A model generated the notes under the pieces. The model was not told the DNA's origin and did not search any database. It saw only the letters and a list, made by a program, of their open reading frames with translations. The translations under genes and the position numbers were made by a program. Of a DNA stretch of 64,000 bases, positions 33,533 through 42,412 are shown piece by piece. The DNA is taken from assembly GCA_903842455.1 (NCBI GenBank), contig CAIMLX010000267.1, positions 26,364 to 90,363 of the forward strand, given 5' to 3'. Numbering within the stretch: the first letter of the stretch is position 1; the number at the start of each line of letters is the position of its first letter. The stretch is from an uncultured Hyphomicrobiales bacterium (GTDB lineage: Bacteria; Pseudomonadota; Alphaproteobacteria; Rhizobiales; Devosiaceae).

Positions 33533-34927
33533 GTGAGCATGCGCGTCGAATCCGATTCCATGGGCACCATCAACGTGCCGGGCGACAAGTATTACGGCGC
33601 CCAGACGGCGCGCTCGCTCGCCAATTTCGACATCGGCGGCGAGAAGATGCCCACCGAGATCATCCGCGCCTTCGGCATCCTGAAGAAGGCCGCCGCGCTC
33701 GCCAACCACAAGCTCGGGCTGATGGATGCGGCGACCCGCGACCTGGTGGTGAAGGCGGCCGACGAGGTGATCGAGGGAAAGCTCAGGGAGCATTTCCCGC
33801 TCGTAGTGTGGCAGACCGGCTCGGGCACGCAGTCGAACATGAACGTCAACGAGGTGATCTCGAACCGCGCCATCGAGATGGCCGGCGGGGTGATGGGCTC
33901 GAAAAAACCCGTGCATCCGAACGATCACGTCAACATGAGCCAGTCGAGCAACGACACCTACCCCACCGCCATGCATATCGCGGCGGTGGAGGCGATCGAG
34001 AACTACCTGATCGATCGGGTCATGCTGCTGCGCAACACGCTGGACGGCAAGGCGACCGAGTTCATGGACCTGGTCAAGATCGGCCGCACGCACCTGCAGG
34101 ACGCGACGCCGCTGACGTTTGGCCAGGAGATTTCCGGCTGGGTGGCGCAGCTCGACCTGGCGCTGAGGGCGATCCGCGCCACGCTGCCGCAGCTTTATGA
34201 ACTGGCGCTCGGCGGTACTGCGGTCGGCACCGGCCTCAATGCGCATCCCAAGTATGGCGAGACGGTCGCCGCCGAGATCGCGGCGCTGACCGGGCAGCCG
34301 TTCGTCACGGCGCCCAACAAGTTCGCGGTGATGGCGGGGCATGACGCGTTCGTCGGGTCGTCGGGCGCGCTCAAGCAATTGGCCGCGGCACTGATGAAGA
34401 TTGCCAACGACGTGCGCTGGCTGGCGTCCGGCCCGCGCTCGGGGCTGGGCGAGATCACCATCCCGGAGAACGAGCCGGGCTCGTCGATCATGCCGGGCAA
34501 GGTCAACCCGACCCAGGCCGAGGCGACGACCATGGTAGTGGTGCAGGTGATGGGCAACGACGCGGCGATCGGCTTTGCGGCGAGCCAGGGCAATTTCGAG
34601 CTCAACGTGTTCAAGCCGGTGATCGCCTACAACTTCCTGCAGTCGGTGCGGCTCCTGGCCGATGCGGCCAAGAGCTTCAACGACCACTGCGCCGTCGGCA
34701 TCGAGCCGGACCGCGACCGGATCAAGCAACTGGTCGACCAGTCGCTGATGCTGGTGACGGCGCTCAACCGCAAGATCGGCTACGACAACGCCGCCAAGAT
34801 CGCCAAGTACGCCCACAAGAAGCGGACGACGCTGAAGGAAGCGGCGATTGAACTTGGCCTGCTGACGGGCGAGGAATTCGACGCCGAGGTGAAGCCCGAG
34901 CAGATGGTCGGCCCGCTGAAGCTTTGA
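33533..34927 (+). CDS. fumC: Fumarate hydratase class II
   Basis: TCA-cycle interconversion of fumarate and malate by the iron-free class II enzyme. The 464 residues contain [22 protein letters not shown] at the N terminus, [31 protein letters not shown] and the signature [13 protein letters not shown]. Two starts are close: GTG 33533, 5 bases after GGGGGG, and ATG 33539; spacing favours GTG. A ~600-base repeat-rich gap follows. Confidence 0.96.
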   Translation: MSMRVESDSMGTINVPGDKYYGAQTARSLANFDIGGEKMPTEIIRAFGILKKAAALANHKLGLMDAATRDLVVKAADEVIEGKLREHFPLVVWQTGSGTQSNMNVNEVISNRAIEMAGGVMGSKKPVHPNDHVNMSQSSNDTYPTAMHIAAVEAIENYLIDRVMLLRNTLDGKATEFMDLVKIGRTHLQDATPLTFGQEISGWVAQLDLALRAIRATLPQLYELALGGTAVGTGLNAHPKYGETVAAEIAALTGQPFVTAPNKFAVMAGHDAFVGSSGALKQLAAALMKIANDVRWLASGPRSGLGEITIPENEPGSSIMPGKVNPTQAEATTMVVVQVMGNDAAIGFAASQGNFELNVFKPVIAYNFLQSVRLLADAAKSFNDHCAVGIEPDRDRIKQLVDQSLMLVTALNRKIGYDNAAKIAKYAHKKRTTLKEAAIELGLLTGEEFDAEVKPEQMVGPLKL

Positions 34928-35525
34928 TGTAAGCGGTGTTAACATTTTTCGCGACCGGGTAACGGGACGCGGAAGGCCGATCTCTGACCATTTGGCTGTG
35001 CATGCATTTACCTGCCCCCTCTCCCGACGGAATGGGGGCAGTTTCGCATGGGCTGGACCGGCGGGGATAAGTCGCCGGGATTGCGCGAGGTCGCTCGGTC
35101 GGACGACCCCCTCTCCGCAGTTCCGCTAGGCAGCGAACTGCCAAGCTTCACTATCCTCCCCCGCCGAGGGGGAGGAGGCGACGGGGCCGATGGCTCGGCG
35201 ATATGACAGGGGCCGTCGCTCGACTGGTGGGCTTAGTCCCCGTGAGACGGCGGGCTGGACATTTGCGTGTGTGGCCGCCCCCTCCACCAGCTACGCTGGT
35301 CCCCCTCCCCCGTGGCTTCGCCACAGGGGAGGACCACCCGGCGACCTCGGTGCCCCGACCTGTGTCCTCACCCGCAGAGCGGGGAGGGGGACCACCCGAA
35401 GGGTGGTGGTGGGGGCGGCAGGTATGCTGACCTGAATCCGATTACCAACTGCGATTGCCCCGTACCGCGGCGGGGATGGTAGCGAGGGGCTTGGCCAGGA
35501 GCCTGGCGTAGCCGAGGCGCCCCCG
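34928..35525. other. Non-coding region rich in palindromic repeats
   Basis: No credible gene: the open frames are short, arginine/proline-rich and unsupported. It contains GC-rich hairpins such as 35151-35176 (CTCCCCC...GGGGGAG) and a head-to-head pair of the CCCTCCACCAG repeat described separately at 35276-35418. Confidence 0.7.
35276..35418. repeat. Inverted pair of family A palindromic intergenic repeats
   Basis: The first unit reads CCCCTCCACCAGCTACGCTG followed by GTCCCCCTCCCCC. The second, near 35381-35418, is its inverted counterpart (GGAGGGGGACCACCC...GGGTGGTGGTGGGGG). Each unit folds by itself and the pair forms a larger inverted repeat, as in paired REP elements. Other copies are at 42276 and 57805. 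Confidence 0.75.
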
Positions 35526-36083
35526 CTACGGCTCGAGTTCGATGTCCCAGTAGAGGTAGTCGAGCCAGCTCTGGTGAAGGTGGTTGGGGGGGAAGCTGCG
35601 CCCGTTATTGTGCAGGTCGTGCACCGTGGGCTGGTAGGGCGTCTGCATCGGGAACATCTTGATTTCCCGCGGCAAACGGTTGGCCTTCCTGAGGTTGCAG
35701 GGGGCGCAGGCGGCGACGACGTTTTCCCATGTAGTGCGCCCGCCCTTCGACCGAGGGATCACGTGATCGAAGGTCAGGTCGTCCTTGCAGCCGCAATACT
35801 GGCACTGGAATTTGTCGCGCAGGAAGACGTTGAAGCGGGTGAAGGCCGGGTGCCGGGCCGGGCGCACGTAGTCCTTGAGCGAGACGACGCTGGGGAGCGC
35901 CATCTCGAAGCTCGGGGATTTGATGGTCCGGTCGTAGGTGGACACGACATTCACTCGGTCGAGGCAGATCGCCTTCACCGCGTCCTGCCAGGACCACAGC
36001 GACAGAGGATAGTAGCTGAGCGGACGGAAGTCCGCGTTCAGCACCAAGGTCGGGCAGCTCTCAAGCGACACATGTACAGTCAC
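35526..36083 (-). CDS. HNH endonuclease domain protein
   Basis: 185 residues with a complete HNH nuclease motif: zinc-type CQYCG and CAPCN pairs flanking TFDHVIPRSKGGRTTWENVV. The N terminus VLNADFRPLSYYPLSLWSWQDA is a widely conserved alphaproteobacterial version. It is a stand-alone chromosomal gene, not beside phage genes, so it is more likely a DNA-processing or repair-related protein than a homing enzyme. The exact role is unknown. Confidence 0.85.
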   Translation of the reverse strand: MTVHVSLESCPTLVLNADFRPLSYYPLSLWSWQDAVKAICLDRVNVVSTYDRTIKSPSFEMALPSVVSLKDYVRPARHPAFTRFNVFLRDKFQCQYCGCKDDLTFDHVIPRSKGGRTTWENVVAACAPCNLRKANRLPREIKMFPMQTPYQPTVHDLHNNGRSFPPNHLHQSWLDYLYWDIELEP

Positions 36084-36177
36084 CTGGCGCCCCCGTAACA
36101 GGAATCGCGGCTAGTCATGATCAGCAATAGTCTATGCCTACTGTGACACGGCTGTGAAGCGCGATTCTAGCAGTGGC

Positions 36178-36828
36178 TCAGCCCAGCCGCGCCATGAGGA
36201 ACGATGTGGCGAAGTCGAGCCCGTCGGGCGCGATACCGTGCGCCGTGTTGGGCGAGATGTGCAGGGAAACCTCGAAGCCGGAAGCGCTTAGCTCCGTCGC
36301 AGCCTGCCGCGACAGGCCGGGGGCGACTATCTGGTCGAGCTCGCCGTGGATCAGGGCGACCGGCGGTTTGGCGAACTTGCCCTCGGCGAATCCGTCGGCC
36401 GGAAAGAAGGCGCCCGAGCAGGCGACGATGCCGGCGAGTTCCTCATCGATCGCGGTGCCGACATGCAGCGCCATCATGGCGCCCTGCGAGAAGCCGCCGA
36501 GAATGGTGCGGGCCGGCGTGATCTCCGTCTGCGACCAGAGGTCGGTGAGGAACTCCTTGATCGTCGGCGCGGCGGCCCTGGCGCCTTCGATGCGGCCGGA
36601 GATACGATCGAGGTTGAGCGGAAACCACTGGAAGCCGAAGGGGCTGCCGACACAGGGCTCTGGGGCGTTCGGCGCGACGAACATCGCATCGGGCAGCAGC
36701 TGTCTCCAGTGCTGGCCGAGGCTGATCAGGTCGCTGCCATCGGAGCCGTAGCCGTGGAGCAGGATCACCGCCTGGGTGGCGGGGCGGCCGGATTTCGGGG
36801 GGAGCAGCGGGCCGTTGAGTTTTACCAT
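36178..36828 (-). CDS. Alpha/beta-hydrolase, phospholipase/carboxylesterase family
   Basis: 216 residues from ATG 36828. The family core is present: ILLHGYGSDGSD oxyanion region, LGGFSQGAMMAL with the nucleophile Ser, IHGELDQIVAP with the Asp and AHGI with the His. This is the Abhydrolase_2 group of small cytosolic esterases. The start overlaps the stop of the upstream glycosylase gene by one base (TGATG), so the two form an operon. Longer in-frame readings to 37059 run back into that gene and are rejected. Confidence 0.85.
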   Translation of the reverse strand: MVKLNGPLLPPKSGRPATQAVILLHGYGSDGSDLISLGQHWRQLLPDAMFVAPNAPEPCVGSPFGFQWFPLNLDRISGRIEGARAAAPTIKEFLTDLWSQTEITPARTILGGFSQGAMMALHVGTAIDEELAGIVACSGAFFPADGFAEGKFAKPPVALIHGELDQIVAPGLSRQAATELSASGFEVSLHISPNTAHGIAPDGLDFATSFLMARLG

Positions 36829-37499
36829 CAGATGGAGAGTCCTTCCTTGTTGCGGACCGCGGCATAGTAGCGCCAGAGCAGCAGCGCGGCGGTGGAGCGG
36901 TAGGGCGACCATGATTCCGCCAGCGAAATCAGGTCCTTGGCGACGGGTTTGGCGGGCAGGTTGAATGCCCACTCCACGGCGCGCTGCAGGGCAACGTCGC
37001 CGGCGGGGAAAATATCCGGATGCCGGGCGGAGAACATCAGGTAGATTTCGGCCGTCCACGGACCGATCCCCTTCAGCCTGGTCAACGCGGCGATGGCCTG
37101 TTCGGCAGGGAGTTCGGCGAGGGGCGCGAAATCGAACTCGCCGGCGGTGACCGCTTCGGCGATGGCGCGGATGGTGCGGTACTTGGCGCCGGACTGGCCG
37201 GAGTTCCGGACGATTTGTTCGCTGAGCAGCAGGTAGCCGGCGGGGTCCAGGGCCCCCTCGAGTTGCGCGAAGCGGCTCCAGATGGCGTCGGCGGACTGGG
37301 TGGAGACCTGCTGGCCGGTGACGATGCGGGCGAGGCCTGCGAAGCCGCCGGGGGAGTGACGGACCTCGAAGGCGCCGGCGCGCTCGGCTACGATGGCGAG
37401 GCGGGGATCGAGCGCGAGCAGGGCGGTCAGGTGGGCCGCTAGGGTCTCGGGAGAATCGAGGCGCTCTGTCAGAGGGTTAGCGGGGGTGGTAGAAGCCAT
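36828..37499 (-). CDS. DNA-3-methyladenine glycosylase II-type (AlkA-like)
   Basis: Base-excision repair enzyme removing alkylated purines. The protein (223 residues from 37499, or 230 from 37520) has an HhH-GPD core: TRLKGIGPWTAEIYLMFS followed by DIFPAGDVALQRAV with the catalytic aspartate. It lacks the N-terminal extension of E. coli AlkA, as do many short bacterial versions. Three possible starts (37520, 37505, 37499) lie within 22 bases, and the upstream gluQ gene starts divergently in the same bases. It is coupled to the esterase gene downstream. Confidence 0.85.
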   Translation of the reverse strand: MASTTPANPLTERLDSPETLAAHLTALLALDPRLAIVAERAGAFEVRHSPGGFAGLARIVTGQQVSTQSADAIWSRFAQLEGALDPAGYLLLSEQIVRNSGQSGAKYRTIRAIAEAVTAGEFDFAPLAELPAEQAIAALTRLKGIGPWTAEIYLMFSARHPDIFPAGDVALQRAVEWAFNLPAKPVAKDLISLAESWSPYRSTAALLLWRYYAAVRNKEGLSI

Positions 37500-38388
37500 G
37501 GTCATGTCATTGAAGCCCATATTGCGCTTCGCGCCCAGCCCAAACGGCTTGCTGCACCTCGGTCACGCCTATTCGGCGCTGATGACCCAGCGACAAGCGC
37601 AAGCCCTTGGTGGCACGATGCTTTTGCGGATCGAGGACATCGATCTCAGCCGCAGTAAACCCGAATTCGTCGCAGCGATTTTCGAGGACCTGCACTGGCT
37701 GGGGCTTAGCTGGCCGGAACCGGTGATGCGGCAGTCGGACCGGTTCGCGGCTTATGCCCAAGCCTTTGAGCGGCTTGTGCAAATGGGGTTGGTCTATCCC
37801 TGCTTCTGCTCGCGGATAGAGGTGGCGGAGAAGGCGGACGGCACCGATCCGGACGGGGCGCCGCGCTATGGGGGGAAGTGCCGGGGGATTTCGCGAGGGG
37901 TGGCGCTCGAACGGATCGCCAAAGGCGAGCGCGCTGCGTGGCGGATTGAGATGGGCAAGGCGCTGGCAACCCAGGTTTTGCCGCTCCGATGCCACGAACA
38001 TGAACCGCTCCTGACGGTTTCGAATGAACACCGGATAGCGGTGGATGAACGGACCCTGACAGTGCGGCGGTTGCATCCTGAGGACTGGGGCGATGCGGTG
38101 ATCGTGCGGAAGGACACGCCGACGAGCTACCATCTCAGCGTGGTGGTGGACGATGCGGCGCAAGCGGTGTCGCATGTGACGCGTGGCCGCGACCTCTATC
38201 GGGCCACCGACCTGCAGGTGCTGCTGCAGAAACTCCTCGACCTCCCGACGCCGATCTACGCGCATCATGAGCTGATCCGCGACGAGGGGGATAAGAAGCT
38301 TAGCAAGTCGAAGGGAGCGCCGTCGTTGCGCTCCCTGCGCGAGGCGGGGGTGACGGCGGAGGAGGTCCGCCGTCGGGTGGGGTTTTAG
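37498..38388 (+). CDS. gluQ: Glutamyl-Q tRNA(Asp) synthetase
   Basis: Attaches glutamate to the queuosine base of tRNA(Asp). About 296 residues from ATG 37498 (or 294 from 37504). It has the HIGH-type FAPSPNGLLHLGHAYSAL, zinc-type CFCSR...YGGKCRG and the KMSKS-type KKLSKSKG. It lacks the anticodon-binding domain of full GluRS, which separates it from gltX. The most likely start overlaps that of the divergent glycosylase gene. Confidence 0.9.
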   Translation: MVMSLKPILRFAPSPNGLLHLGHAYSALMTQRQAQALGGTMLLRIEDIDLSRSKPEFVAAIFEDLHWLGLSWPEPVMRQSDRFAAYAQAFERLVQMGLVYPCFCSRIEVAEKADGTDPDGAPRYGGKCRGISRGVALERIAKGERAAWRIEMGKALATQVLPLRCHEHEPLLTVSNEHRIAVDERTLTVRRLHPEDWGDAVIVRKDTPTSYHLSVVVDDAAQAVSHVTRGRDLYRATDLQVLLQKLLDLPTPIYAHHELIRDEGDKKLSKSKGAPSLRSLREAGVTAEEVRRRVGF

Positions 38389-38394
38389 CTGACC

Positions 38395-38640
38395 GAACGG
38401 CCCCCTCCCGGACAATTGCGCATGGGGACATCAGCCGCTGACTACCTCCCGCCCTTGCGGGGGAGGTAGCGCCGCTAGGAGCGATGGCGACGTAGCAGAG
38501 CTAAGGAGGGGGGTATGACCGAGGGTGGCTCTCTAGCCATAACCTCGGTGGTACCCCCTCCCTACCTCTCGCTAAGGCGCTATGCGCCTAAGCTTTGGTA
38601 CCCTCCCCGCAAGGGGGAGGGTGGCCAGTGGCCTGAACCG
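38395..38640. repeat. Cluster of GC-rich palindromic repeats between gluQ and the epimerase gene
   Basis: Several hairpins: 38443-38468 (TACCTCCCGCC...GGGGGAGGTA), one around 38520-38560, and 38598-38622 (TACCCTCCCC...GGGGGAGGGT). Composition and loop sequences resemble the A-type repeats but with TACC/GGTA edges. No gene fits here. Confidence 0.6.
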
Positions 38641-38655
38641 AACCATACTTCGCGG

Positions 38656-39600
38656 TCAGGCGGCGAGTCTCGCCTGGGCGAAGAACGGGGCGACCGTTGC
38701 GGCGACGGCTTCGCCGAAGGGGGTGGCGAAGTTGGGGCCGAGGAGGGCGTCGAGACGGGGGTCGCGCAGTTCCATCGGGTTGTCCCAGAGATAGGCCATC
38801 TTCGCGATGTCGCGCATGACCGGATCGACGAGGCCGATCATCGGGAAGATCCAGCGGGCGACCCAGCCGAAGCGGCTGCCGGCGGGGGCGGCGGCGGCGA
38901 TGGCGGCGCGCAGTTCCTCTGGCGTGACGAAGTGACCGGCAAAGTGGAAGTTCTCGAAGCGGCCAAGCCGGGTGCGGGCTTCGGCGACCTTGACGAAGGC
39001 GCGGCCGAGATCGGGCAGGTAGGCCCAGGCGTGGGCAACGCCGGGTGCCCCCATTACCGCGACCTTGCCCTTCTTGGCCTCGGTCATCATGGCGAGGTCG
39101 AACCAGTCGTTGGTCGAGTGTGGACCGAAGAAGTCGCCGGCCCGGATCATCAGCAGTTGCAGGTCGCCGCGGGAGGCGGCGGCGCGGTAGAGGTTTTCGA
39201 CCCGGACGCGGATTTCGCCGCGCGAGGTGTGGGGGCGCTGCGGCATGTCGGGGGTGATGACGCGGTCGGTGGCGGCATAGTTGTAGACGTTGCCGGGAAA
39301 GAGCAGCGTCTTGCCCGTGGTGCCGAGTGCGGCGATGACCTTCTCGGTCTGGGCTTCCTTCCGGCCTTCGGTCCACTGGTGGTAGGGCAGGTTCAGCGCG
39401 TTGAAGACGAGGTCGGTGTTGCCGATGGCGGCGCGCATGGCTTCGACATCGTTGGCGTCGCCCTTGACGAAGGTGAGGCCGGGGATGGGGTGCTTGTTGG
39501 AACGGCCGAAGCCGGTGACGGCGTAGCCGGCGGCGAGGAAGGCACGGGCGGCGGCAGCGCCGACATGGCCGTTGATGCCGAGGACGATGATGGACTGCAT
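38656..39600 (-). CDS. NAD-dependent epimerase/dehydratase-like protein
   Basis: 314 residues of extended-SDR type. The Rossmann motif IIVLGINGHVGAAAARAFL is at the N terminus, followed by GDANDVEAMRAAI and a central VYNYAATDR segment with Tyr but no clear YxxxK, so catalytic competence is uncertain. It may be an NAD(P)-binding atypical SDR. It lies divergently to the LysR gene at 39853 across a repeat pair, the usual layout of a LysR target, so regulation by that protein is plausible. Confidence 0.75.
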   Translation of the reverse strand: MQSIIVLGINGHVGAAAARAFLAAGYAVTGFGRSNKHPIPGLTFVKGDANDVEAMRAAIGNTDLVFNALNLPYHQWTEGRKEAQTEKVIAALGTTGKTLLFPGNVYNYAATDRVITPDMPQRPHTSRGEIRVRVENLYRAAASRGDLQLLMIRAGDFFGPHSTNDWFDLAMMTEAKKGKVAVMGAPGVAHAWAYLPDLGRAFVKVAEARTRLGRFENFHFAGHFVTPEELRAAIAAAAPAGSRFGWVARWIFPMIGLVDPVMRDIAKMAYLWDNPMELRDPRLDALLGPNFATPFGEAVAATVAPFFAQARLAA

Positions 39601-39700
39601 GGCGGTTCTCCTTGGTGGTGAGGAGAAGGTAGGGCTTTGTGGGTGGTTAGGGGATTGGCCAAGGTTGTGGGTTTGATATACGGGAATGAATAGCTGACCG

Positions 39701-39845
39701 TCCCCTCACCCGGCTGCTGCGCAGCCACCCTCTCCCTCAAGGGGAGAGGGGCGAGGCGCCTCGCTGGCCGGGAAGGGGCACTGTTGCCCTTCTCCCCTTG
39801 AGGGAGAAGGTGGCGAGGCCGTAGGCCGAGGCGGATGAGGGGACG
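39701..39845. repeat. Inverted pair of family B palindromic repeats
   Basis: The left unit is CCCCTCACCCGGCTGCTGCG...CCCTCTCCCTCAAGGGGAG; the right is the inverse (CTCCCCTTGAGGGAGAAGG...GGATGAGGGGAC). Together they form a ~145-base inverted arrangement. They lie just before the LysR start, in the divergent control region. Other copies are at 41567, 46551 and 54446. Confidence 0.75.
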
Positions 39846-39852
39846 AACAGAC

Positions 39853-40749
39853 ATGACCGAACCGGACTGGTCGCTGTGGCGGAGCTTTGGCGCGGTGGTC
39901 GAGCATGGGTCGCTGTCGGCGGCGGCAAGGGCGCTGGGGTTGAGCCAGCCGACGCTGGGGCGGCATGTGGAGGCGCTGGAGGCGGCGCTGGGGACGGTGC
40001 TGTTCGAGCGGACGCTGACGGGCCTGAGGCCGACCGAGACGGCGCTGCGGCTGTATGAGCCGGTGGAGATCGCCCGCAACGCGCTGGCCGAGGCGGCGGT
40101 GCGGGCCGAGGGGGCAACATCGGAACTGTCGGGGACGGTGCGGATCACCTCCTCGACCGTCATGTGTCATTATGTCCTGCCCGAGCTGCTCTACGACCTG
40201 CGGCAGTCGTTTCCGCAGGTGGCGATCGAACTGGTGCCGTCGGATTCGGTGGAAAGCCTGCTGCTGCGCGAGGCGGATATCGCGGTCAGGATGTTCCGGC
40301 CGACGCAACTCGAACTGATCACGAAAAAGCTCGGCGAGATCCCGATCGTGGCGGTGGCGCATGAGCGTTACCTGCAGCAGCGCGGCGTGCCGGAACGGGC
40401 AGAACAGCTGGTGGAACACGACCTTATCGGCTTTGACCGGTCGGACCTGCTGATCGCGGCAGCACGGCGGATGGGCTACGAACTCAGCCGGTCGGACTTC
40501 AGGGTGCGCACCGACAGCCAGCCCAACAATTTCGAACTGATCAAGGCGGGGCTCGGCATCGGCTTTGCGCAGGGACCGCTGGTGGCGGCGACGCCGGGAC
40601 TGCGACGACTGCTGCCGGAGTTCAATCCGCCGCCGCTCGAAGTGTGGTTGACCACCCACAAGGAGCTGTTCACCAGCCGGCGCATTCGTGCCATTTATGA
40701 CCGGTTGGCAGAGGGGCTGGTTCGCTACCTCGCGGAAAGAACGAAATGA
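39853..40749 (+). CDS. LysR-family transcriptional regulator
   Basis: 298 residues from ATG 39853. An N-terminal winged helix (about 1-62: WSLWRSFGAVVEHGSLSAAA, LGLSQPTLGRHVEALE, LFERTLTGLRPT) is followed by a two-lobed effector domain. Its stop overlaps the next small gene as ATGA, so it leads a possible operon with the twin-helix protein and the cobalamin adenosyltransferase. The divergent epimerase-like gene is the classic candidate target. The effector is unknown. Confidence 0.88.
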   Translation: MTEPDWSLWRSFGAVVEHGSLSAAARALGLSQPTLGRHVEALEAALGTVLFERTLTGLRPTETALRLYEPVEIARNALAEAAVRAEGATSELSGTVRITSSTVMCHYVLPELLYDLRQSFPQVAIELVPSDSVESLLLREADIAVRMFRPTQLELITKKLGEIPIVAVAHERYLQQRGVPERAEQLVEHDLIGFDRSDLLIAAARRMGYELSRSDFRVRTDSQPNNFELIKAGLGIGFAQGPLVAATPGLRRLLPEFNPPPLEVWLTTHKELFTSRRIRAIYDRLAEGLVRYLAERTK

Positions 40750-40940
40750 ATATCACCGGCATCGTCACTATCATCGCGCTCGCGGCCGTCGCGGCAATCC
40801 TCGGCATGGGGCTGTGGAACATGCTGAGGGGCGGCAACCCCAATCTCAGCCAGAAACTCATGCGGGCCCGCGTCATCGCGCAGGCCGTGGCGCTGGTGGT
40901 GATCCTCGGCGCGTTGTTCCTGTTCGGACGGGGGACCTGA
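40746..40940 (+). CDS. Twin-transmembrane small protein (HIG1-like)
   Basis: 64 residues with two membrane helices (about 5-24 and 42-60) joined by a short basic loop NMLRGGNPNLSQKLMRARVI, a pattern typical of bacterial HIG1/twin-TM proteins that accompany respiratory or housekeeping genes. ATG 40746 overlaps the LysR stop, and its TGA overlaps the start of the adenosyltransferase gene (TGATG). The function is unknown; the tight coupling to the adenosyltransferase gene recurs in Hyphomicrobiales. Confidence 0.8.
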   Translation: MNITGIVTIIALAAVAAILGMGLWNMLRGGNPNLSQKLMRARVIAQAVALVVILGALFLFGRGT

Positions 40941-41536
40941 TGGTCAAGCTCAACAAGATCTACACCAAGACCGGCGACGACGGCACGACCGGGCTGGTCC
41001 GTGGTCCCCGCCGGATGAAGCATGACCTGCGCGTCGAGTGCTACGGCACGGTGGACGAGGCGAACAGCTTCATCGGCATGGCGCGGCTTTCGACGGCCTC
41101 GATGCCGAAGCTCGACCGGCTGCTGGCACGTATCCAGAACGACCTGTTCGACCTCGGCTCGGACCTCGCGACGCCCGGCAAGGATCCCGAAGGCACGCAA
41201 TCGCTGCGCATCACTCCGTCGCAGACCGACTGGCTGGAGCAGCAGATCGACTATTACAACGAGGGACTGCAGCCGCTGCGCAGCTTCGTGCTGCCGGGCG
41301 GCACGCCGCTCGCGGTGGCGCTGCACCTTGCCCGCACCGTGACGCGGCGGGCCGAGCGGCTGGTGGTGCAGCTGCTGGCCAAGGAGCCCGATACCTCGGG
41401 TGCGGTGCTGATCTACCTCAACCGCCTCAGCGACCTGCTGTTCGTGATGGCGCGGGTGGCTAACGCCAATGGCGAGACCGACGTGCTGTGGGCCCCGGGC
41501 AAGTTCGGCGACGCGGCGGCGGTGACGAAGGGGTAG
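40940..41536 (+). CDS. PduO-type cob(I)yrinic acid a,c-diamide adenosyltransferase
   Basis: Transfers adenosyl from ATP to cobalt, making adenosylcobalamin. 198 residues with the PduO-type ATP loop KIYTKTGDDGTTGL at the N terminus, ECYGTVDEANSFIG and the RTVTRRAERLV and NRLSDLLFVMAR helices near the end. The start overlaps the stop of the twin-TM gene. No B12-dependent enzyme or cobalamin biosynthesis gene is in the window. Confidence 0.92.
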   Translation: MVKLNKIYTKTGDDGTTGLVRGPRRMKHDLRVECYGTVDEANSFIGMARLSTASMPKLDRLLARIQNDLFDLGSDLATPGKDPEGTQSLRITPSQTDWLEQQIDYYNEGLQPLRSFVLPGGTPLAVALHLARTVTRRAERLVVQLLAKEPDTSGAVLIYLNRLSDLLFVMARVANANGETDVLWAPGKFGDAAAVTKG

Positions 41537-41566
41537 TGGACAGACCAGCGCGGTACCGCTGTCGAG

Positions 41567-41708
41567 CACCCCTCATCCGCCCTTCGGACACCTTCTCCCA
41601 CAAGGGGAGAAGGCGATGGAGCCGGCAGGCCGTTGAATGGATATGGCGGCGCGGCGCGTTCGCCTTCTCCCCTTGTGGGAGAAGGTGGCGGCAGCCGGAT
41701 GAGGGGTT
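41567..41708. repeat. Inverted pair of family B variant repeats
   Basis: CCCCTCATCCGCCCTTCGGAC, then CCTTCTCCCACAAGGGGAG; the inverse copy CTCCCCTTGTGGGAGAAGG ... CCGGATGAGGGG lies about 60 bases further on. It lies between the adenosyltransferase gene and the yjfB-like gene. Confidence 0.75.
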
Positions 41709-41790
41709 CTCGGCGCAGTGCCGACAGTGTGATGCGAAGCTGACGGATCATTCCAAGCATTCGTTTACTTCGGGGTCATACACTCCTCGG

Positions 41791-41976
41791 ATGAACATAG
41801 ACCCGGTTGCATCAGTGCTGGCTTCCCGTTCGGCGGCAACGCCGAGCACCATTCAGCTCGCCGTGATCAAGCAGGATCACGAGGCGGCGCAGGTGCTTGC
41901 CACCACGCTCGACCAGCAGGTCCGCGCGGCCCCGCCGCCGCCCGACCAGGGCACCAAGGTCGACAAGATTGCCTGA
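41791..41976 (+). CDS. YjfB-family putative motility protein
   Basis: A 61-residue soluble protein. The core STIQLAVIKQDHEAAQVLATTL matches the short helical repeat of the YjfB family, small proteins linked with motility but without known mechanism. ATG 41791 follows a modest ribosome binding site. It is followed by another short gene. The large chemotaxis block is 30 kb away. Confidence 0.65.
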   Translation: MNIDPVASVLASRSAATPSTIQLAVIKQDHEAAQVLATTLDQQVRAAPPPPDQGTKVDKIA

Positions 41977-42003
41977 GTAACCTGCCAGCGTTCGGAGAGG
42001 CCA

Positions 42004-42240
42004 ATGAACCTCGACCTGACTATCCACCGGATGGCGTTCCGCGAGGCGCCAAGCCTTGTCGAGGCGCAGGCGCTGGTGGTGAAGAAGCGCGCCGAGCTCG
42101 AACACGACCTGATCCTGAAACAAGCGAACGATGACACGGCGGCGACGCCGGGCGTGGTCGAACGCGTCGTGGCGGAGATGGAAGCGGTCAGCGACGGGCG
42201 GGTGCAGGCCTTATCGCATCAGGTGGACCGGCTGGCGTGA
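42004..42240 (+). CDS. Small helical protein of unknown function
   Basis: 78 residues, highly helical and charged (LVEAQALVVKKRAELEHDLILKQ), without signal peptide, membrane helix or cysteine. GGAGAGG precedes ATG 42004 by about 4 bases, a strong ribosome binding site. It follows the YjfB-like gene by 27 bases and is probably co-transcribed. No family recognised. Confidence 0.55.
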   Translation: MNLDLTIHRMAFREAPSLVEAQALVVKKRAELEHDLILKQANDDTAATPGVVERVVAEMEAVSDGRVQALSHQVDRLA

Positions 42241-42275
42241 GCGGTTCTGCTCCTTTCTGGCGTCGGGTTTGTTGC

Positions 42276-42402
42276 ACCCCCCTCCGCCTGCCGGCACCTC
42301 CCCCGCCGGCGGGAGAGGATTCGCCGTGGCGACGCGGGCGCACCATCTAGCCTCTCCCGCCGGCGGGGGAGGGGGACCAGACGAAGTCTGGTGGAGGGGG
42401 GA
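42276..42402. repeat. Family A palindromic repeats
   Basis: Two GC-rich units: CCCCTCCGCCTGCCGGCACC... and the inverse GGGGAGGGGGACCAGACGAA.. GTCTGGTGGAGGGGGG. The second is a complement of the CCCTCCACCAG-type repeat at 35276 and 57805. It fills the gap before the pfkB-type gene. Confidence 0.7.
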
Positions 42403-42412
42403 GAAGCGCGCG

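Noticed and set aside
33239..34945. A 568-residue minus-strand frame opposite rpmF/fumC
   Set aside because: It covers two unmistakable genes and has no recognisable domain.
35203..35482. Small plus-strand frames in the fumC-HNH gap
   Set aside because: Their sequence is the translated palindromic repeat (proline/arginine-rich), not a conserved protein.
35526..36083. HNH protein as a homing or phage nuclease
   Set aside because: No intron, intein or phage genes are nearby, and the protein is of a type widely conserved on alphaproteobacterial chromosomes.
38515..39621. A 368-residue plus-strand frame opposite the epimerase-like gene
   Set aside because: Glycine/glutamate-rich antisense frame; the minus-strand gene has a Rossmann motif and a normal start.
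34928..42402. CRISPR array
   Set aside because: The repeats are dispersed palindromes of differing spacing, not regularly spaced identical units with unique spacers, and no cas genes are present.
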